From positions 24,029-88,028 of the forward strand of contig NMRA01000131.1 of the NCBI GenBank assembly GCA_002633005.1: a stretch of 64,000 bases of DNA. The letters are read 5' to 3'. The stretch comes from Phoronis australis. Taxonomy: Eukaryota; Phoronida; Phoronidae. The notes under the pieces are model-generated. The model saw only the letters and a program-made list of their open reading frames with translations, was not told the origin of the DNA and made no database searches. Shown here one piece after another: positions 13,001 through 24,305 of this stretch (positions within the stretch are counted from its first letter, which is position 1; each line of letters begins with the position of its first letter). The position numbers and the translations under genes are program-made.

Positions 13001-14613
13001 GACAGAGCTGTCACTTGGTGCGCATGTCTTGTTCGAGTCAAGTGTGAGGCTTGAAGAAAGGAATCAGCTCTACCAGGTGTAGCCACTGAGGCCTCCTGAA
13101 GCAAGCGGTACGAATACGTCATAGTGACGTGACGAGAGCTGACGTATTGTTCCAGCTCAGGTAACCAGCCGTCTTCGAAACATTTCTATTAATAGTGCTT
13201 ATGGCCTGTTATTCAGAAAATCTACAGTCTCAATTGCTTTCAGGATGGTGGGTAACGTTTTAGAACAATAAATTGCAATTACAAGTGGTTAATCTAGAGT
13301 AAGGGATTGCTCAAACAACTTGACCTTGGGAATAAGGTATTGCGGAATTAAAGCGTAATTTTTGTAGGTATTATTTATTGGAATGGGTTTCTTAGAAAAA
13401 TTGGTCTCTTAATTAGGCCTTATTAAACAACTTACACTGTAGGCTACATATGCGAATAGCTACTGTAGTGATTTAAACAGGAAATCCCAGCTCCTGTCTT
13501 CAGATGTGCTGAAGCCAACCAAAAGTATTATCTCCAATCAGTTAAAACAATTTAGGATATATATTTATATACATAGTTAATCAAAAAAGTACATACCTAA
13601 ATTAGAATATCTCATTCAAAATAATATTACACGAACAATGAACTCGAGGTCAACATTATGCAAGTCTCAGAGCTGATGTCACCTGTTTGGGTATTGTTGT
13701 CCGAATGAGCAGAGGTCAGCTTCAGCTGTTAGACAATATGTCACCACAAACAATTAGATGGACGCAAATAATAACAAACGTTTGTTTATACAACATGTTC
13801 CTCAAGACAATTAATTATGCCTGGATCTGTTTTAAAATATAGTGCAACAAGGAATTCACCTCATTGGGATACAAGTAAAACCTGGTGATTTTGTTGTTAT
13901 TTCATCCTTCTGGTGAACCTTAAATTACCTAAATTACCTTAATTGGTTTAACTTATGTCACCATCAAGTTCAAACTAAAATATAAACACATTAATTAACA
14001 AATTAACCTTTAGCTATGATCAAATTATAAATGATGATAAAAGTTTCAGCAATTGTTCTTTGAAAATTTAGAAAAAATGTCCGATTTCCTTTAATTACAG
14101 AGACGATTTGTTACATAATTAATTATAAATATTTTGACAAAGACATTTAAAAATGAAGTTCTGTAAAAGGTTAAACATTCTAGAGTTGACTTAATGCATA
14201 TTCATACTAGTTTGACAGTTTTTCTCAGCTAGAGAAAACAAATAGACTTAATTTCCATGGAAAATATATATGCTCTATTAATTATGATAATTACCATCTT
14301 AAGTGTCAGGAAAATTACTTTTATGCTTTTAACTTGTTTTTTAGAAGTTATCAACATTAATTTGAAATCAAAATAAAGTATCCTGCTTATCACCTGAAAC
14401 AGCAATGAAGCAGATACTTTGTGTCAAGTCATTTAAAAAAAAATACCTACGTGACCTTTGACCTTGATTTGACCTTGACCCCAAATTTCGGGCAACCGAC
14501 CCTCATGAGATTCAGCGTGTCCCAAAGTATCTGTGTACCAACTTTGGTGCTTTAATCCGGAGTGTAAATGTTTTGGGGGTTTTGGCTGCTAAGGGACCGG
14601 ACTATGTACAATG
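10073..14613 (-). mobile_element. 4.5 kb DNA transposon with ~170-bp terminal inverted repeats
   Basis: The left end (about 10073-10245) matches the reverse complement of the right end (about 14444-14613) over ~170 bp. Shared blocks include AACATTTACAC, GGATTAAAGCACCAAA, TGCTGAATCTCATG or its variant, GTCGGTTGCCC, and a run of AGGTCA-type hexamers. Inside is a broken minus-strand gene (about 10800-13122) and long AT-rich flanks with no coding. The outer limits are approximate because the last bases diverge. The element is inactive, and its superfamily is not certain from inspection. Confidence 0.75.
10800..13122 (-). pseudogene. Decayed gene inside the TIR transposon (uncharacterised transposon-linked family)
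   Basis: Scattered minus-strand frames, each interrupted by stops and frameshifts, run in order from 13122 down to about 10800. They carry phrases I recognise from a multi-copy, transposon-associated protein family common in marine invertebrates: a NYARW segment (within 12644-12916), VFDAYTEDSLK (within 11679-11963), a DTDVVVVLLG segment (within 11364-11561), then a FYDRK-like and an ISKAGQQL-like segment nearer 10800. The biochemical role of this family is not known to me. The order and spacing fit one ancestral gene of at least 700 codons. No intact start-to-stop frame survives. The position inside matched inverted repeats says it belonged to the transposon, not to the host. Confidence 0.6.
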
Positions 14614-15209
14614 TAGCAAGTCTTCTAGCTTCAACTAATATATTCCACTCTGAGCACTTTCCAGACTTCTGTCAAAATTATAATAATGTACTTAATTAAC
14701 GATTGGCTAAAGAAAACCACATGACCCGATCTAATTATATCATTGGCTGTTAGGATATGATCTCTTTACTGAGAACAAAGGAGCCCTATGACACGTGACA
14801 ATCATCAGCCTTTGGGAGCCAGGAGCTGACCAAACTCGTGGCAGTAACACAAACGAACCAATAGTGAGGCTGGAAATGGAATGTGCTAGTGCCTCGAGTG
14901 CAGGAGGACCGCATGGGAATCTACACAAGGGGTTAATGGACCAGTCCAAAAGATGGGGGTATAAGTGGGACGAGTCCATATTCTCAAATAAATATATTTA
15001 ACGAGTGAAATATCATTTATGTTCGGAATATGTCCCGAAAATAATAGGTGCGTCGCAAGCTCCGTTTCCAGAGATACAAAGGAGACCGTGTATAGGCGAT
15101 ATAAGGTCATTTATTATGACTGATAAGGTACAGAAATATGAGTGTACAAATAACATAAAGATAAAATAATAATCTCTGGAAAGATGGGCAATAAGAAGCA
15201 CCACGAGAG
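14614..15209. other. No gene recognised
   Basis: Short frames on both strands lack any recognised domain. No RNA gene or repeat terminus was identified. Confidence 0.4.
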
Positions 15210-15650
15210 ATGTTGAAGACAGCTCATGCCCTGTTTGCGACGTCCTCGACTCCGCCTTCTGCACCAGCGCCGGACGTTTCCACCGTAGTCTCGTCGGTTA
15301 TCCAGCAACTTCGCCAGGATCCATCTCTCCTCTCTGTGCCGCCGTCGGTCTCAGCGCCCCTGCCAGCAGCTCCGTCGGTCATCACTGTGCAGTCTCCACC
15401 GCTGCCTCTACCTTCAACCGTCCATCCGCCGACCAACGACCAGCCGTTGCCCATCACTCTTCCCCCGGTCTCAGGTACCGACATTTTACCGTTAGGGTTT
15501 AATGTCGATGATAAGGTCCGCGGCATGATTGTTTCGAATCAGTTTGCTGATTTTTATTCCCTACTTTGCCCTCATCATTTTTACGAACTTGTAGCAACCA
15601 CCTGGTACAACAAATGCTGTCTTCAGGCCGTGGTTTTTCAATCTTCGTAA
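15210..15650 (+). pseudogene. Retroelement gag-like fragment
   Basis: A 146-codon open frame has a proline/serine/valine-rich N-terminal two thirds and ends in a block reading LPLGFNVDDKVRGMIVSNQF. That block resembles the phrase found in gag-like proteins of DIRS-type and related retroelements, where a conserved LG.xV..K...I...Y.DF segment follows a low-complexity region. The frame stops soon after, next to a MITE that starts at about 15658. No reverse transcriptase or recombinase follows. I read it as a truncated mobile-element fragment. A host gene is unlikely but not excluded. Confidence 0.4.
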
Positions 15651-15657
15651 AGTCCTA

Positions 15658-15891
15658 GGCCTGTTCCAAGTTCATTTTTGACTTAAGTTTAAGGTTTGCC
15701 TTAACTGCCACACTTTGAAACTTCCACATTCGGTAAGTTAGTCAAAATTAAGACAAAAATTATGTCAAACACTAGTAAGTCAAAATAAAGATCTCTTTCT
15801 TCAATTTGTTTTGAAACAAATTCAACTTATTTTAAAATTTACAAAAATTTACGATTTGCCTTAGCTAAGTCAGTTTTGTTGGAACGGGCCC
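15658..15891. mobile_element. MITE inserted beside the Gmr1-like element
   Basis: The ends form an imperfect inverted repeat: GGCCTGTTCCAAG on the left and the complement of GGGCCCGTTCCAAC on the right, followed inward by related TGACTTAG blocks. The interior is AT-rich and non-coding. It abuts the point where the adjacent reverse-transcriptase fragment stops being recognisable. Confidence 0.6.
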
Positions 15892-15899
15892 ATGGTCTT

Positions 15900-17890
15900 T
15901 ACTGATCATAGCCAGGGTTGCCCATCGGTTCCGAGTCAATCTTGCTGATGGCGTTCAAACGACGAAAAAAAATCGATACAGAATCGATTTGAACCATTTT
16001 TGTTCTTCACCAAGACCACCGGAGAGTTTCAGGGAACTTCGGACGATTCTATGACTCCACATTTTAACATGTTATCAACTTCTTCCTGCACATCAGACCG
16101 TGTGGCATATGGCAGACGATATGGTCTGACTCTCACCGGCTCTTCACTGATGGTCTCAGTCTTGTGCTCAACCAAATAGGTCGTACCCGGTACCTCACTA
16201 CAGATGTCAGAGTAGTACTCTTCAGCGGACTTGTCACCTCCCTTCGTTAGCTAGTAGTGAGCTCGTCTGATATCTTGACATCTTTATACTTTCTTTTTGG
16301 TTTGTCGATCCTAGCTCTAGCTATGACTGTGATGTTACCATCTATACTTGCAGTGCCACTTTGGTCAAGAGATATGTACAGTTTCAACAGGTTCGCATGG
16401 TATATTTTGGCCTTTCCCCTAACTCTTACTCGGTGGTCCATCTTGTTGAGCACCTCGGTCACTTCATAGGGACCCTTCCACTGCAGGACCAGCTCATAAA
16501 TGTCAGTTGGTAACAATATTAGGACTTGGTCTCCAACTTTGAAGCGACGCTCTCGTGTCTTTTAGTCACAATGATGCTTATATGCTTCACCAGCATTTCG
16601 TGGCAGTTGGCATGTCTCTTCCAGACGATGTCATAAGTAGAGAACAAACTCGTGCTTCGTACTTCTGGTGTTTCATTGCCAGTCCACATTTTTAAGCACC
16701 TGCATGGGTCCTTGCACAGTTTTACCATACAACAGTTCAGATGGCGAGAAACCTGAGCTCACTTGTGGTACCTCTCGGTTTTCAAACAGTACTGCTGGTA
16801 AGTACCGATCCCAATCTCGGCATATTTTCTTAAGCATACTCTTCAATACACCATTAATACGCGCACACCGTCCATTGCATTTCGGATTGTACGGAGTGGT
16901 GAACAGTTCCCTTAAGGATATTAGCCAGGTTCTTCCATAAGCGGCATCTCTCCCAAAGACACTTAAGAGATCCTGCTCTTAAGAGTTATCCGCTGGCAGA
17001 TGTCACATGATCTCCAAAAACGACTTACGTCACTGCCAACTCCTGGCCAATGAAAGCTACTGGATATTCTATCGCTGGTCTCCTTCACACCAAGGTGCCC
17101 ACCTACAACTAAGTCGTGAGCTAGCGTCATGACCTGTTGTCGATATTTGGCAGGGACAATTATGTGACGAAACCATTTGGTGTTACACTGGGTACACGAC
17201 TAAGGACATAACACCACCTTGTGGCTGCCAATTGGGACCAGGACGTTTTCTGACGCCAACAGCATTCCTTATGATGAGGTCGTAGATCGGTGAGAGCATA
17301 CACATGGCCTCGATTTCACTCACGAAGTATGGGATCGCACTGTCCCATCTATTAACACGCAGATGTGTTGTTCCCCATCAGCTGACTTTCTTTTACTAGG
17401 GACGTCTTCACCGCCGCATTACTACAATCGATGTCACGCATCATGCGTATCTTAGTCTCCTTGACGTATAGGTTGCAAACGGGCATATTGTGGTCTGCAG
17501 GAGGCTCTCCGTGTGCTTATCGCAGGCCCCTCTCTCTACGGGTATCGGTGTCCCATCGACTAACTTGAGACAGCCATCAACTATGTGCTGCTCTACTGGG
17601 CTACCCGTCGCTACCACAGCTTGAAACATTCCCGCCTTCTTGGTGTCTTCTCTTTTAGTCCGTTCATGCTTCGAGGCAGACGATTGCTAGTCTGGAGCGG
17701 ATCTTTTGGTATGCGACTGTTTGATCCAGCAGTCCCTGGTTAGATGACCCTTCCGATGACAATTGAAAACCTCTATGTCACCCTTATTTCTGGTCATCAA
17801 CTAACGAGGAGTCGCTATCCTTCGTTGCTCTGTGTTGCTTGGCGGTGCCTGTCTCGTGACCACCTGATCTAAGTCTTTCTTTGCGAATCC
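15900..17890 (-). mobile_element. Truncated Ty3/gypsy element with Gmr1-type domain order
   Basis: Read on the minus strand, four recognisable parts occur in this order. A gag zinc-knuckle-like stretch (about 17784-17726, FNCHRKGHLTRDC) lacks its first cysteine. A protease-like stretch (about 17465-17401) has RDIDCS where RDTGCS would be expected. Integrase has an HHCC segment (about 17150-16970, ending CDICQ), a late core segment (about 16900-16700) and the C-terminal segment (16516-16247, PYEVTEVLNKMDHRV). The start of reverse transcriptase follows (about 16240-15960, PVRVRPYRLPYA). Integrase therefore precedes reverse transcriptase, unlike ordinary Ty3/gypsy elements but like the Gmr1 clade. 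Much of the integrase core and the rest of reverse transcriptase are missing, stops are frequent, and the element is dead. Confidence 0.7.
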
Positions 17891-18275
17891 TTTGCCCAAT
17901 AAACCTAATTAAGTTCATCAACACTATTGTTAATGTTATATTTGAATGTCATTGCCGCAACACTATTGTTAGCTATTTGTAATGTTATGTTTGAAGAATA
18001 AGTGGTAATAATAAAAAAAAATGTTCTCGTGTACATTCACCTGATGCATATATGACGATCTCGTGCGTATCCCAATCAGCTAATATGATATAACACAGTT
18101 TTTAGGAAACTTCATAAAATTGCTAGGTGGTTAGCCGCAGGTACGTAGCTTATTTTACGTTAATGTTTCAGAAATTCATTAAATATGTGCCTCGGCAACG
18201 ATTGCAGTGGTCCAACATCTATATGTCTATAATTAAACATTCTCAAGTAAACGGTTCTTTTGGGAAGTGTTAAGT
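17891..18275. other. No gene; small imperfect direct repeat
   Basis: The phrase AACACTATTGTTA followed by a TGTTAT(A/G)TTTGAA block occurs twice near 17920-17995. Otherwise nothing is recognised. Confidence 0.4.
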
Positions 18276-18291
18276 GGCCCTTAAAAGGGAC
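18276..18291 (-). promoter_or_regulatory. Histone-type 3' stem-loop, degenerate copy
   Basis: On the minus strand this reads GTCCCTTTTAAGGGCC, preceded by CAAC and followed by AC. It fits the metazoan histone mRNA 3' stem-loop (6-bp stem, 4-base loop), except for one mismatch at the second stem pair. It lies 57 bp from the perfect copy at 18333-18348. No histone coding sequence is visible on the minus strand upstream of it. Confidence 0.45.
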
Positions 18292-18332
18292 GTTGCTTGT
18301 ATTGTGCATGGGCCTTAGGTATAGTGTGAAAT

Positions 18333-18348
18333 GGTTCTTAAAAGAACC
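18333..18348 (-). promoter_or_regulatory. Histone-type 3' stem-loop, perfect stem
   Basis: On the minus strand this reads GGTTCTTTTAAGAACC, a perfect 6-bp stem with a TTTA loop. It is preceded by CAAC and followed by A, as in invertebrate replication-dependent histone mRNAs, where SLBP binds this structure to direct 3' processing. The expected histone frame just upstream (higher coordinates) is absent. It may be a leftover of a lost histone repeat unit or a chance palindrome. Confidence 0.5.
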
Positions 18349-21300
18349 GTTGAACAATTCAACATACCGGTAAATCACCTAGTATACCGTGCTCACCCAA
18401 TTACCGAAGGTCTTCATTCAACTTTTCGCCAGGGAAGGTTGGATGAAAACAAATAAGATGACAATTGTAACTCCTTAAATAGATGTTGCCGTTCACCAAC
18501 GTTGTCCAGGGTAGTAGGAAGGGGAGGGGGGGGGACGTGCCCCCCCAAAATTTTCAAGCATCAGGGTTGAATCGTGCCCACCGACACAGGCGTGAAGCCG
18601 CGGACAGTCGAGAAAAGAAAGACTGCGAATACAGATAAGAAAGAAAATTCAAGAGAGTATTTGACAACTCAGCATCCTTGCTTGGTTTACCCTTTGGGGC
18701 CCTGGCCAGGACATTGTTGTTAGTGTCTCCTTTTTTGCTGCATAGGTCGTCTAAACGCACTTGAAAACGTGCACATATATGTATTTTGAAAAATCGAGAA
18801 AAATTTAAAATCAATAAGACAATATTGCGAATGCATTGCTATATTTTTCTAGAGGCTCGTCTCTGGCAAGGGATAACGGAGACAACTTTCACTTTGTTTT
18901 TTTTTCCTCAAAATTGTATTTCACTTGAGAAAAATTGATGACCTGACAGATAACATCAATTGCTGTGCATTTCCTGATCTTTGAAAATCTATATCTTCTC
19001 ATATTTAGGGGCCCAGCCCTTGAAGGGAGCCATTGATGACATTCAAGTGGCCGCCCTTTTCGTGTTTTTATTGACAAATTTTTAAGGGACCTCTCATAGA
19101 TAGAGGGCTCAAGGTTTGAATCGATTGCCTCTATTTTCCTGTTTTTTGTAACTCGCCCAACCGGCTTTCATGTTGAGGAAGGTCTCTATCACACGACGAT
19201 GGAATGAACTGTGATCACTCTTTTCCAAGCTTAAAGTCCTTCTCTCACACGTTGTTAACCCTTATTACATGGTTAGAGGATGTTATAAGGATCCAAGAAG
19301 TACCTACCCCATAACTAATACACGATCCGTACTCGAAAAAAGTTTAAATGAACGCCCCACTCACGATTCGCACCCGAAGAACCACCGCTATTTTGAACTT
19401 GCCGCGAACCCGGAAGTACAATTCATTCAGGAACCCACGCCGAGAAAACGCCGTCAGTGCGACTGGAGCAGTGCCTGTACTGTTACCAGCCATCAAACGG
19501 GGATAAAATAATCGACAGCGCGCCTTAATTTTAATAAAACCAAATTACGGACAATTTTATCGAATTTGCTGAAGAAATGTGGCGAATAAATTTTGACAGA
19601 AATTATTTTGACTCGGGACCGCAGCCTATCGGACACGGTGCGGATCAAGACCAGACACAGGCGAACGGTAAATGCATGCTGTTGCAAGCTGTTTTGTCGA
19701 AGTAAAATAGTCAAATCATAAATGCTCCATATATTCAAGGGTAGTTCCAGACACTTGCATGAAATTACGGGCTGGTTAGTCCTGTGTCACACTGCCGCGG
19801 CAGACCTTAGTTAGCCTCAGTCACCAGCTACCAGTGAAGACTATCGTCAAAATATAGCTTGTTAGTAGGCCTATACAGCTTTGCTCCAAGGCTACTCTTA
19901 GGCCTAACTGGTCGCTGGCCACAGCGCTCGCTCAAACGAGGTTTATTTAGAACTTGGGTACTTCTGGTGAACTGTGCAAAGTTGTTGGCTTTCAATTGAG
20001 ATTTTCCCAGACTTTGTAAGAGCGCACCAAGGCTAAAAGAATGGAGGGGGGATGGGCTGGAATTTTTGGGAATGTCTATCTTTTATTATAAGATTCAGTG
20101 GGTACGTTCAGAGCTATGAATTGCAGACGCTAAATTTTGGTACTTCCTGTCTTCTAGTGGAATATTGTCTCATTTTCTACTTTTTTCGGAATTCGTGCTT
20201 CTCTGACTGAGGCAGACCTTTTTCCAGTTCTCCAAAAAGGGAGCTCGTTCGAGCACATAAGTATGAGAAGTTCCATAACAAAATGTTATCATTTTTTATT
20301 CATTAAGCCAAAGTGATTCAAACTTTTGACATAATACGTAACTTAAAATGCACAATACTTTACAACATTTAGCATTACAAACACTATTCAACAGCAACAG
20401 TTTCCATGATATGAAAGTGGACATTCATGTAACTATTACCATGGTGACGGAATAGTGTTTCCTTACACCAGAATTTGACAAGCATCATTTAAAAAAATAT
20501 GAAGTTGCAAGGAACAAGAATTAGAGGCTTGAGGCTTCACAATCCAACATAACTTATTTCTCAAATTAAGATTATTCATATTGTTGACTTGATAACCTGA
20601 ATTAAGAAGCAGTAAGTTACAAAATATGACTTGAAAGCAATTGAGACTTAAAATTTAGAAAAATATGAATCATTTTGTGACACCGAATCAAGTCTTGAAA
20701 AGCAGTTGACAGTCAAACAAAAAACCATTTCAAAATTATTTCAACTCTTTTTTTAGCTTCGTGTAAGATCACCTGAATGGGAAATTTACAGTAAAATAAT
20801 TCGAATACATCTTATATTTTTGCACAAAAAACACGAAAATTGAACAAAGTTTCTTTTTTGTAGCAACGTTTGTCAAAATGTATCAACGTTAAATCTTCAC
20901 AAATTAGAAAGTAGCCGATTGAACATGCCTTTCAGTTCAGCAAAAGTCGTCATGTTGTCGGTGCCGCCAGAAATGAGACGAAGTCCAACGGGAATTGTGA
21001 GCACATTTATCACTTAATGAGTAACAACTGCGAGGCTAACATTTGGTGAACACTGTTAAATCGTGCAGAATAGTAAGTAATGATATGTCTAACTAAATTT
21101 CACCGTAATTTGTTGGCGAAAACAATTTACACAAAATTTTTAAATTCGTAACTTATCCCGCTGTCCTCCAATATGGCCGACGCGATCCAAATAAAGTGAC
21201 CCAAATTTCGCCACAAAACTAGCAATAACTTTATACTGCTTGCCTCGATTTTGATACTTTTTCGATTTTTACTGAGTAGAATGCACTACCTTTCCGATGA

Positions 21301-22127
21301 TAGCAAAGTACTTTTTAAAAACGAGAAAAAAATAAAACCGAAAAAATAGGTTCGACCCATATTGGTTCCTAGGTTCGACCGGCCTACGTAAGGAACTAAA
21401 CACCAATGCTATTTTAACATACTAAGTACGCGTAACATTCCAAAAAACATCAAGAACCACTAACTACAAACTATAAATACACTACATATGCAAACGAATC
21501 ACGAGATATTACTAACAAAACAAAATAATGAAGACTTTTCGAGCAAGCGATAGCACATTCAGTTACAAGGAAAAAAATGGCGGCTTTCAGGACAAGTTCC
21601 TGAACTGATGAGCCGGAAATGTGGGTACGGAAATAACCGATGACAACCGGTAATCATACGCTCAGAGAGAAGGGTCAAATACTGTTGAAAAATCGCTTTT
21701 GGCAAGAAAGGCGAAAAGAATATAAAGAAAGGGTGTCGAAAATAAGATTTTGTGAAGTAAGTATTTTCGGATACTGGAACCACATGGGCATTTTGAGAGA
21801 AGGACTTTAACGATGTGTGGCCTTTCATCTGAAGGTGTCCCATTTCACAGGATCCTCTCTTGGTGGGGCAGTTCGGAGGCATTGTCCCTTTGTCCATGTA
21901 AGTCCGACACTGCCAAGTATTCACGAGGGGAAGAGGAGATCCCGAATTCATCAAAAACACAAGACATTCGCGCACAGCACAGCACAGCAGTAAAAAGACA
22001 TTCGACCCAAACAAACAAAACTGTGAAAAACACATTAGGATTGACCGCCATCGAAAAGTTGTAATTTTGAAGAACGGGAAGACTAATATTTGTGAATTAC
22101 ACAAAATGACTATTTCCGATGGTTGCT
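18349..22127. other. Long stretch with no confirmed gene
   Basis: A G/C homopolymer tract lies at about 18519-18548. An unassigned minus-strand frame of 181 codons (21559-22104) has no recognisable domain and an odd composition, so I do not call it. A possible terminal exon at 20897-21012 (minus) is listed under rejected items. The rest is AT-rich and featureless. Confidence 0.4.
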
Positions 22128-22309
22128 TATAAAATAAATATAGATTATTACATGGCGAAGTCGTTATCCCCCGTTATCTAGAGCCCGAGTGGATTTTGGA
22201 GAATTATCGCCCGAGGGGCGTTAGCCCCGAGGGTGATAATTCTACAAAATCCACGAGGGCTCTAGATGAGGGGGATAACGACTGAGAACATGTAATAATC
22301 TATTTATAC
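22128..22309. mobile_element. Near-perfect palindromic MITE, ~180 bp
   Basis: Both halves are inverted copies of each other over nearly the whole length. The outer part reads GATTATTACATG, then GTCGTTATCCCCC, TCTAGAGCCC and GTGGATTTTG, with the mirror image on the right. The centre holds a GC-rich nested hairpin around GGGGCGTTAGCCCC (about 22217-22232). A transcript or single strand would fold into one long hairpin. No protein is encoded. Confidence 0.8.
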
Positions 22310-22850
22310 CACATACTGAACGAGAAACATTGCAATGAATAGATCTACCTTTCTCGACTCGCCTCGGCTTTGTAACTACTTTCTATGTCAGAGACCCGGG
22401 GTCGGAGGTCGTGACCTTTTAAGAAAAGCCGAGATATTTTTGTAAAATAATGCTTTTACTCAAAACCAATTGAAAAATAAAACAAAATAGAAATAAAGTG
22501 AATCTATAAATTAAGGTTTAGCAACTGTTATAGCTTACTACACATTTTTTCACGCTAAGCTTCGACCGGGAATATATCGTCTGCTAAAGTAGGTTACCAC
22601 TAGTAACTGACTATAATGCTCAAGTCAAAGGATCCCGACCACACGACACCTGCATTCTAATTGGAGATCGGTGGTTTACAAGTGAGAGAACACGAGAGAA
22701 AAATTTCACTGAATTAAAATATCGTTTTTATGGAAATTATGCGTCTCATTTTTCATAGCGTATAAATGTCGTTGCAATGCCCTTTGCTGAACATGCGATT
22801 GTTGCGCGTGCTCATTTAAGTATTCTATTTTCACGTTCGATGACGTCAGC
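22310..22850. other. No gene recognised
   Basis: Spacer without recognisable domains, ending just before a tRNA-like SINE head. Confidence 0.4.
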
Positions 22851-22919
22851 CGCTGAGTGGTGTAGTGGTAAAGTCGGCGACTCGCAACTGTTGAGGCCCG
22901 GGTTCGAATCCGGCCTCGG
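22851..22919 (+). repeat. tRNA-derived SINE head
   Basis: A pol III A-box-like segment (TGGTGTAGTGGTAAAG, starting about 22857) and a perfect B box (GGTTCGAATCC, 22900-22910) lie at tRNA spacing. The arms do not fold into a full cloverleaf: the T stem has mismatches and no clean acceptor stem closes it. I therefore call a SINE head and not a functional tRNA. The box-A phrase GTGGTGTAGTGGTAAAG recurs at 48.29 kb. Confidence 0.65.
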
Positions 22920-22925
22920 TTTCCC

Positions 22926-23540
22926 GCCAAAATGTTATCTCACCAGTGAGATAACTAAATGGGTTATTACACCATAAGACTATAGATAGGGACTGCCAAC
23001 TCTCGTTAGAGCGCGTTGCGCATGTCGCGGGCCACGGGACATAAGCACTAACGATGAGAGGGCGCTGCACACGCAGGATAGAAAACTTCCGGTTTTATGG
23101 AGCGGTCGTTCCCTCGTTTCAAGGTTTGGTAAAGTAATGAGTCGAATTGCTTGATTTTTTGGAGTGTTTAAGACTTGTAAAAATAAAATGCGTATATTGT
23201 TCTCTGTCATGTCATTTAAAACATTCACAAGATAATTCAGACATGTTATGAGTTTGTAACGGGGGCGGTATCTACGACCAAGGCGCCCCGATTTTACGAG
23301 CCCGGTGCGGACTGAGGGTGATATTGAAAACTAAAAGTTGGTGAATAATACATAGGTTTATTGTAAGAATATATGACTACAATATTTCACTCTTACAAGC
23401 AATCCAGTTGTTCCATGACTTAGTATCGCAGCGTTGTGATTTATACAGTTCTGATACACGGGCAAGCCAGTCGCTGATTAATACTTGTGTGTGCAAGAAC
23501 GGGGCAATTTGGTTATTCAGATCCGAAAGGTGAGATGCAA
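22926..23540. other. No gene recognised
   Basis: A short ATCTCACCAGTGAGAT palindrome follows the SINE head at about 22934-22949. No coding or RNA feature was identified in the rest. Confidence 0.4.
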
Positions 23541-23545
23541 TCAAG

Positions 23546-23611
23546 CTCGGGAGGAGCCCGAGAATTGCATGGGGCTAAACTATTGGCAACCAAGTTCGGG
23601 AGGAGCCCGAA
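23546..23611. repeat. Two covarying hairpins 49 bp apart
   Basis: CTCGGG-AGGAG-CCCGAG (23546-23562) and TTCGGG-AGGAG-CCCGAA (23595-23611) share loop and inner stem. Where the first has a C-G outer pair, the second has T-A, so pairing is kept. The first hairpin lies inside a longer ATGCAAT/ATTGCAT palindrome. They may be ends or units of a small mobile repeat. Confidence 0.6.
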
Positions 23612-23614
23612 AGC

Positions 23615-24305
23615 TGCTCAAACAGTTGCAATTTGGTGTGAGTGAAGGTGTAAATGTTTGCTTCTTGAACTCTGCGACTGATCGACTCCTCGTGTCTGAC
23701 AGAGACAAAGCTTAAGTACACAATTTCAACCAATCAGACACGATCTGAAGGGCAAGGCCCATAGCTCCTAGCTTCTGACCATATTTGGCCATGTCCAAAG
23801 GACTCAACATCATAGGAAAATTCCATACGTAATACACAGCTTGACCACTAGAGGGCGCATACATCTTACTTACATAATCATGTCCAGGGCACTCCTGTTA
23901 CAAGTTATTAACGCCAGAAACGTCTTCAGCTGATTTTCCCGTGTTTATCATGTACACTTACGCAGTCGCATCAGCTGATTTTTTGTTGCAATTAGTATTG
24001 ATGTTTGTTTAAATTGAGTACCGTACAAATCAGCTCATAATCATGAGCACAAGTATTAACCAACAAAAATGAATTTATAACAATGTTTCACAATAAATAT
24101 TTGTAATTCAAATACAGTTTGTTCCAGGGGGAAGGGCCAAGGTCTAACTGACATTGACATATCATTTGCAAAACTTGAGTGTCAAAAACTTGTGTGCCAA
24201 AAACTTGTGTGTCAAAAACTTGCTGTCACTACTATCATAGGCCAAAAGTACATTGTAAGGCAACTTCTAAACATAGCTACGATTATGCAAAATTGGTTCG
24301 ATACA
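23615..24305. other. No gene recognised
   Basis: There is a short run of three imperfect copies of GT(G/C)AAAAACTTGTGT-like sequence near 24180-24225. Otherwise nothing was recognised. Confidence 0.4.

Noticed and set aside
20897-21012. Possible terminal coding exon on the minus strand ending FAELKGMFNRLLSNL-stop
   Set aside because: The frame is short, a splice acceptor is only marginal, I recognise no family, and no partner exon was found.
21559-22104. 181-codon minus-strand open frame
   Set aside because: No recognisable domain. It is rich in Cys/Phe/Ser in a way typical of non-coding sequence and ends next to a MITE.
22851-22919. Functional tRNA gene
   Set aside because: The B box is perfect, but the acceptor and T stems do not pair fully, and the same A-box phrase occurs in another SINE-like copy.
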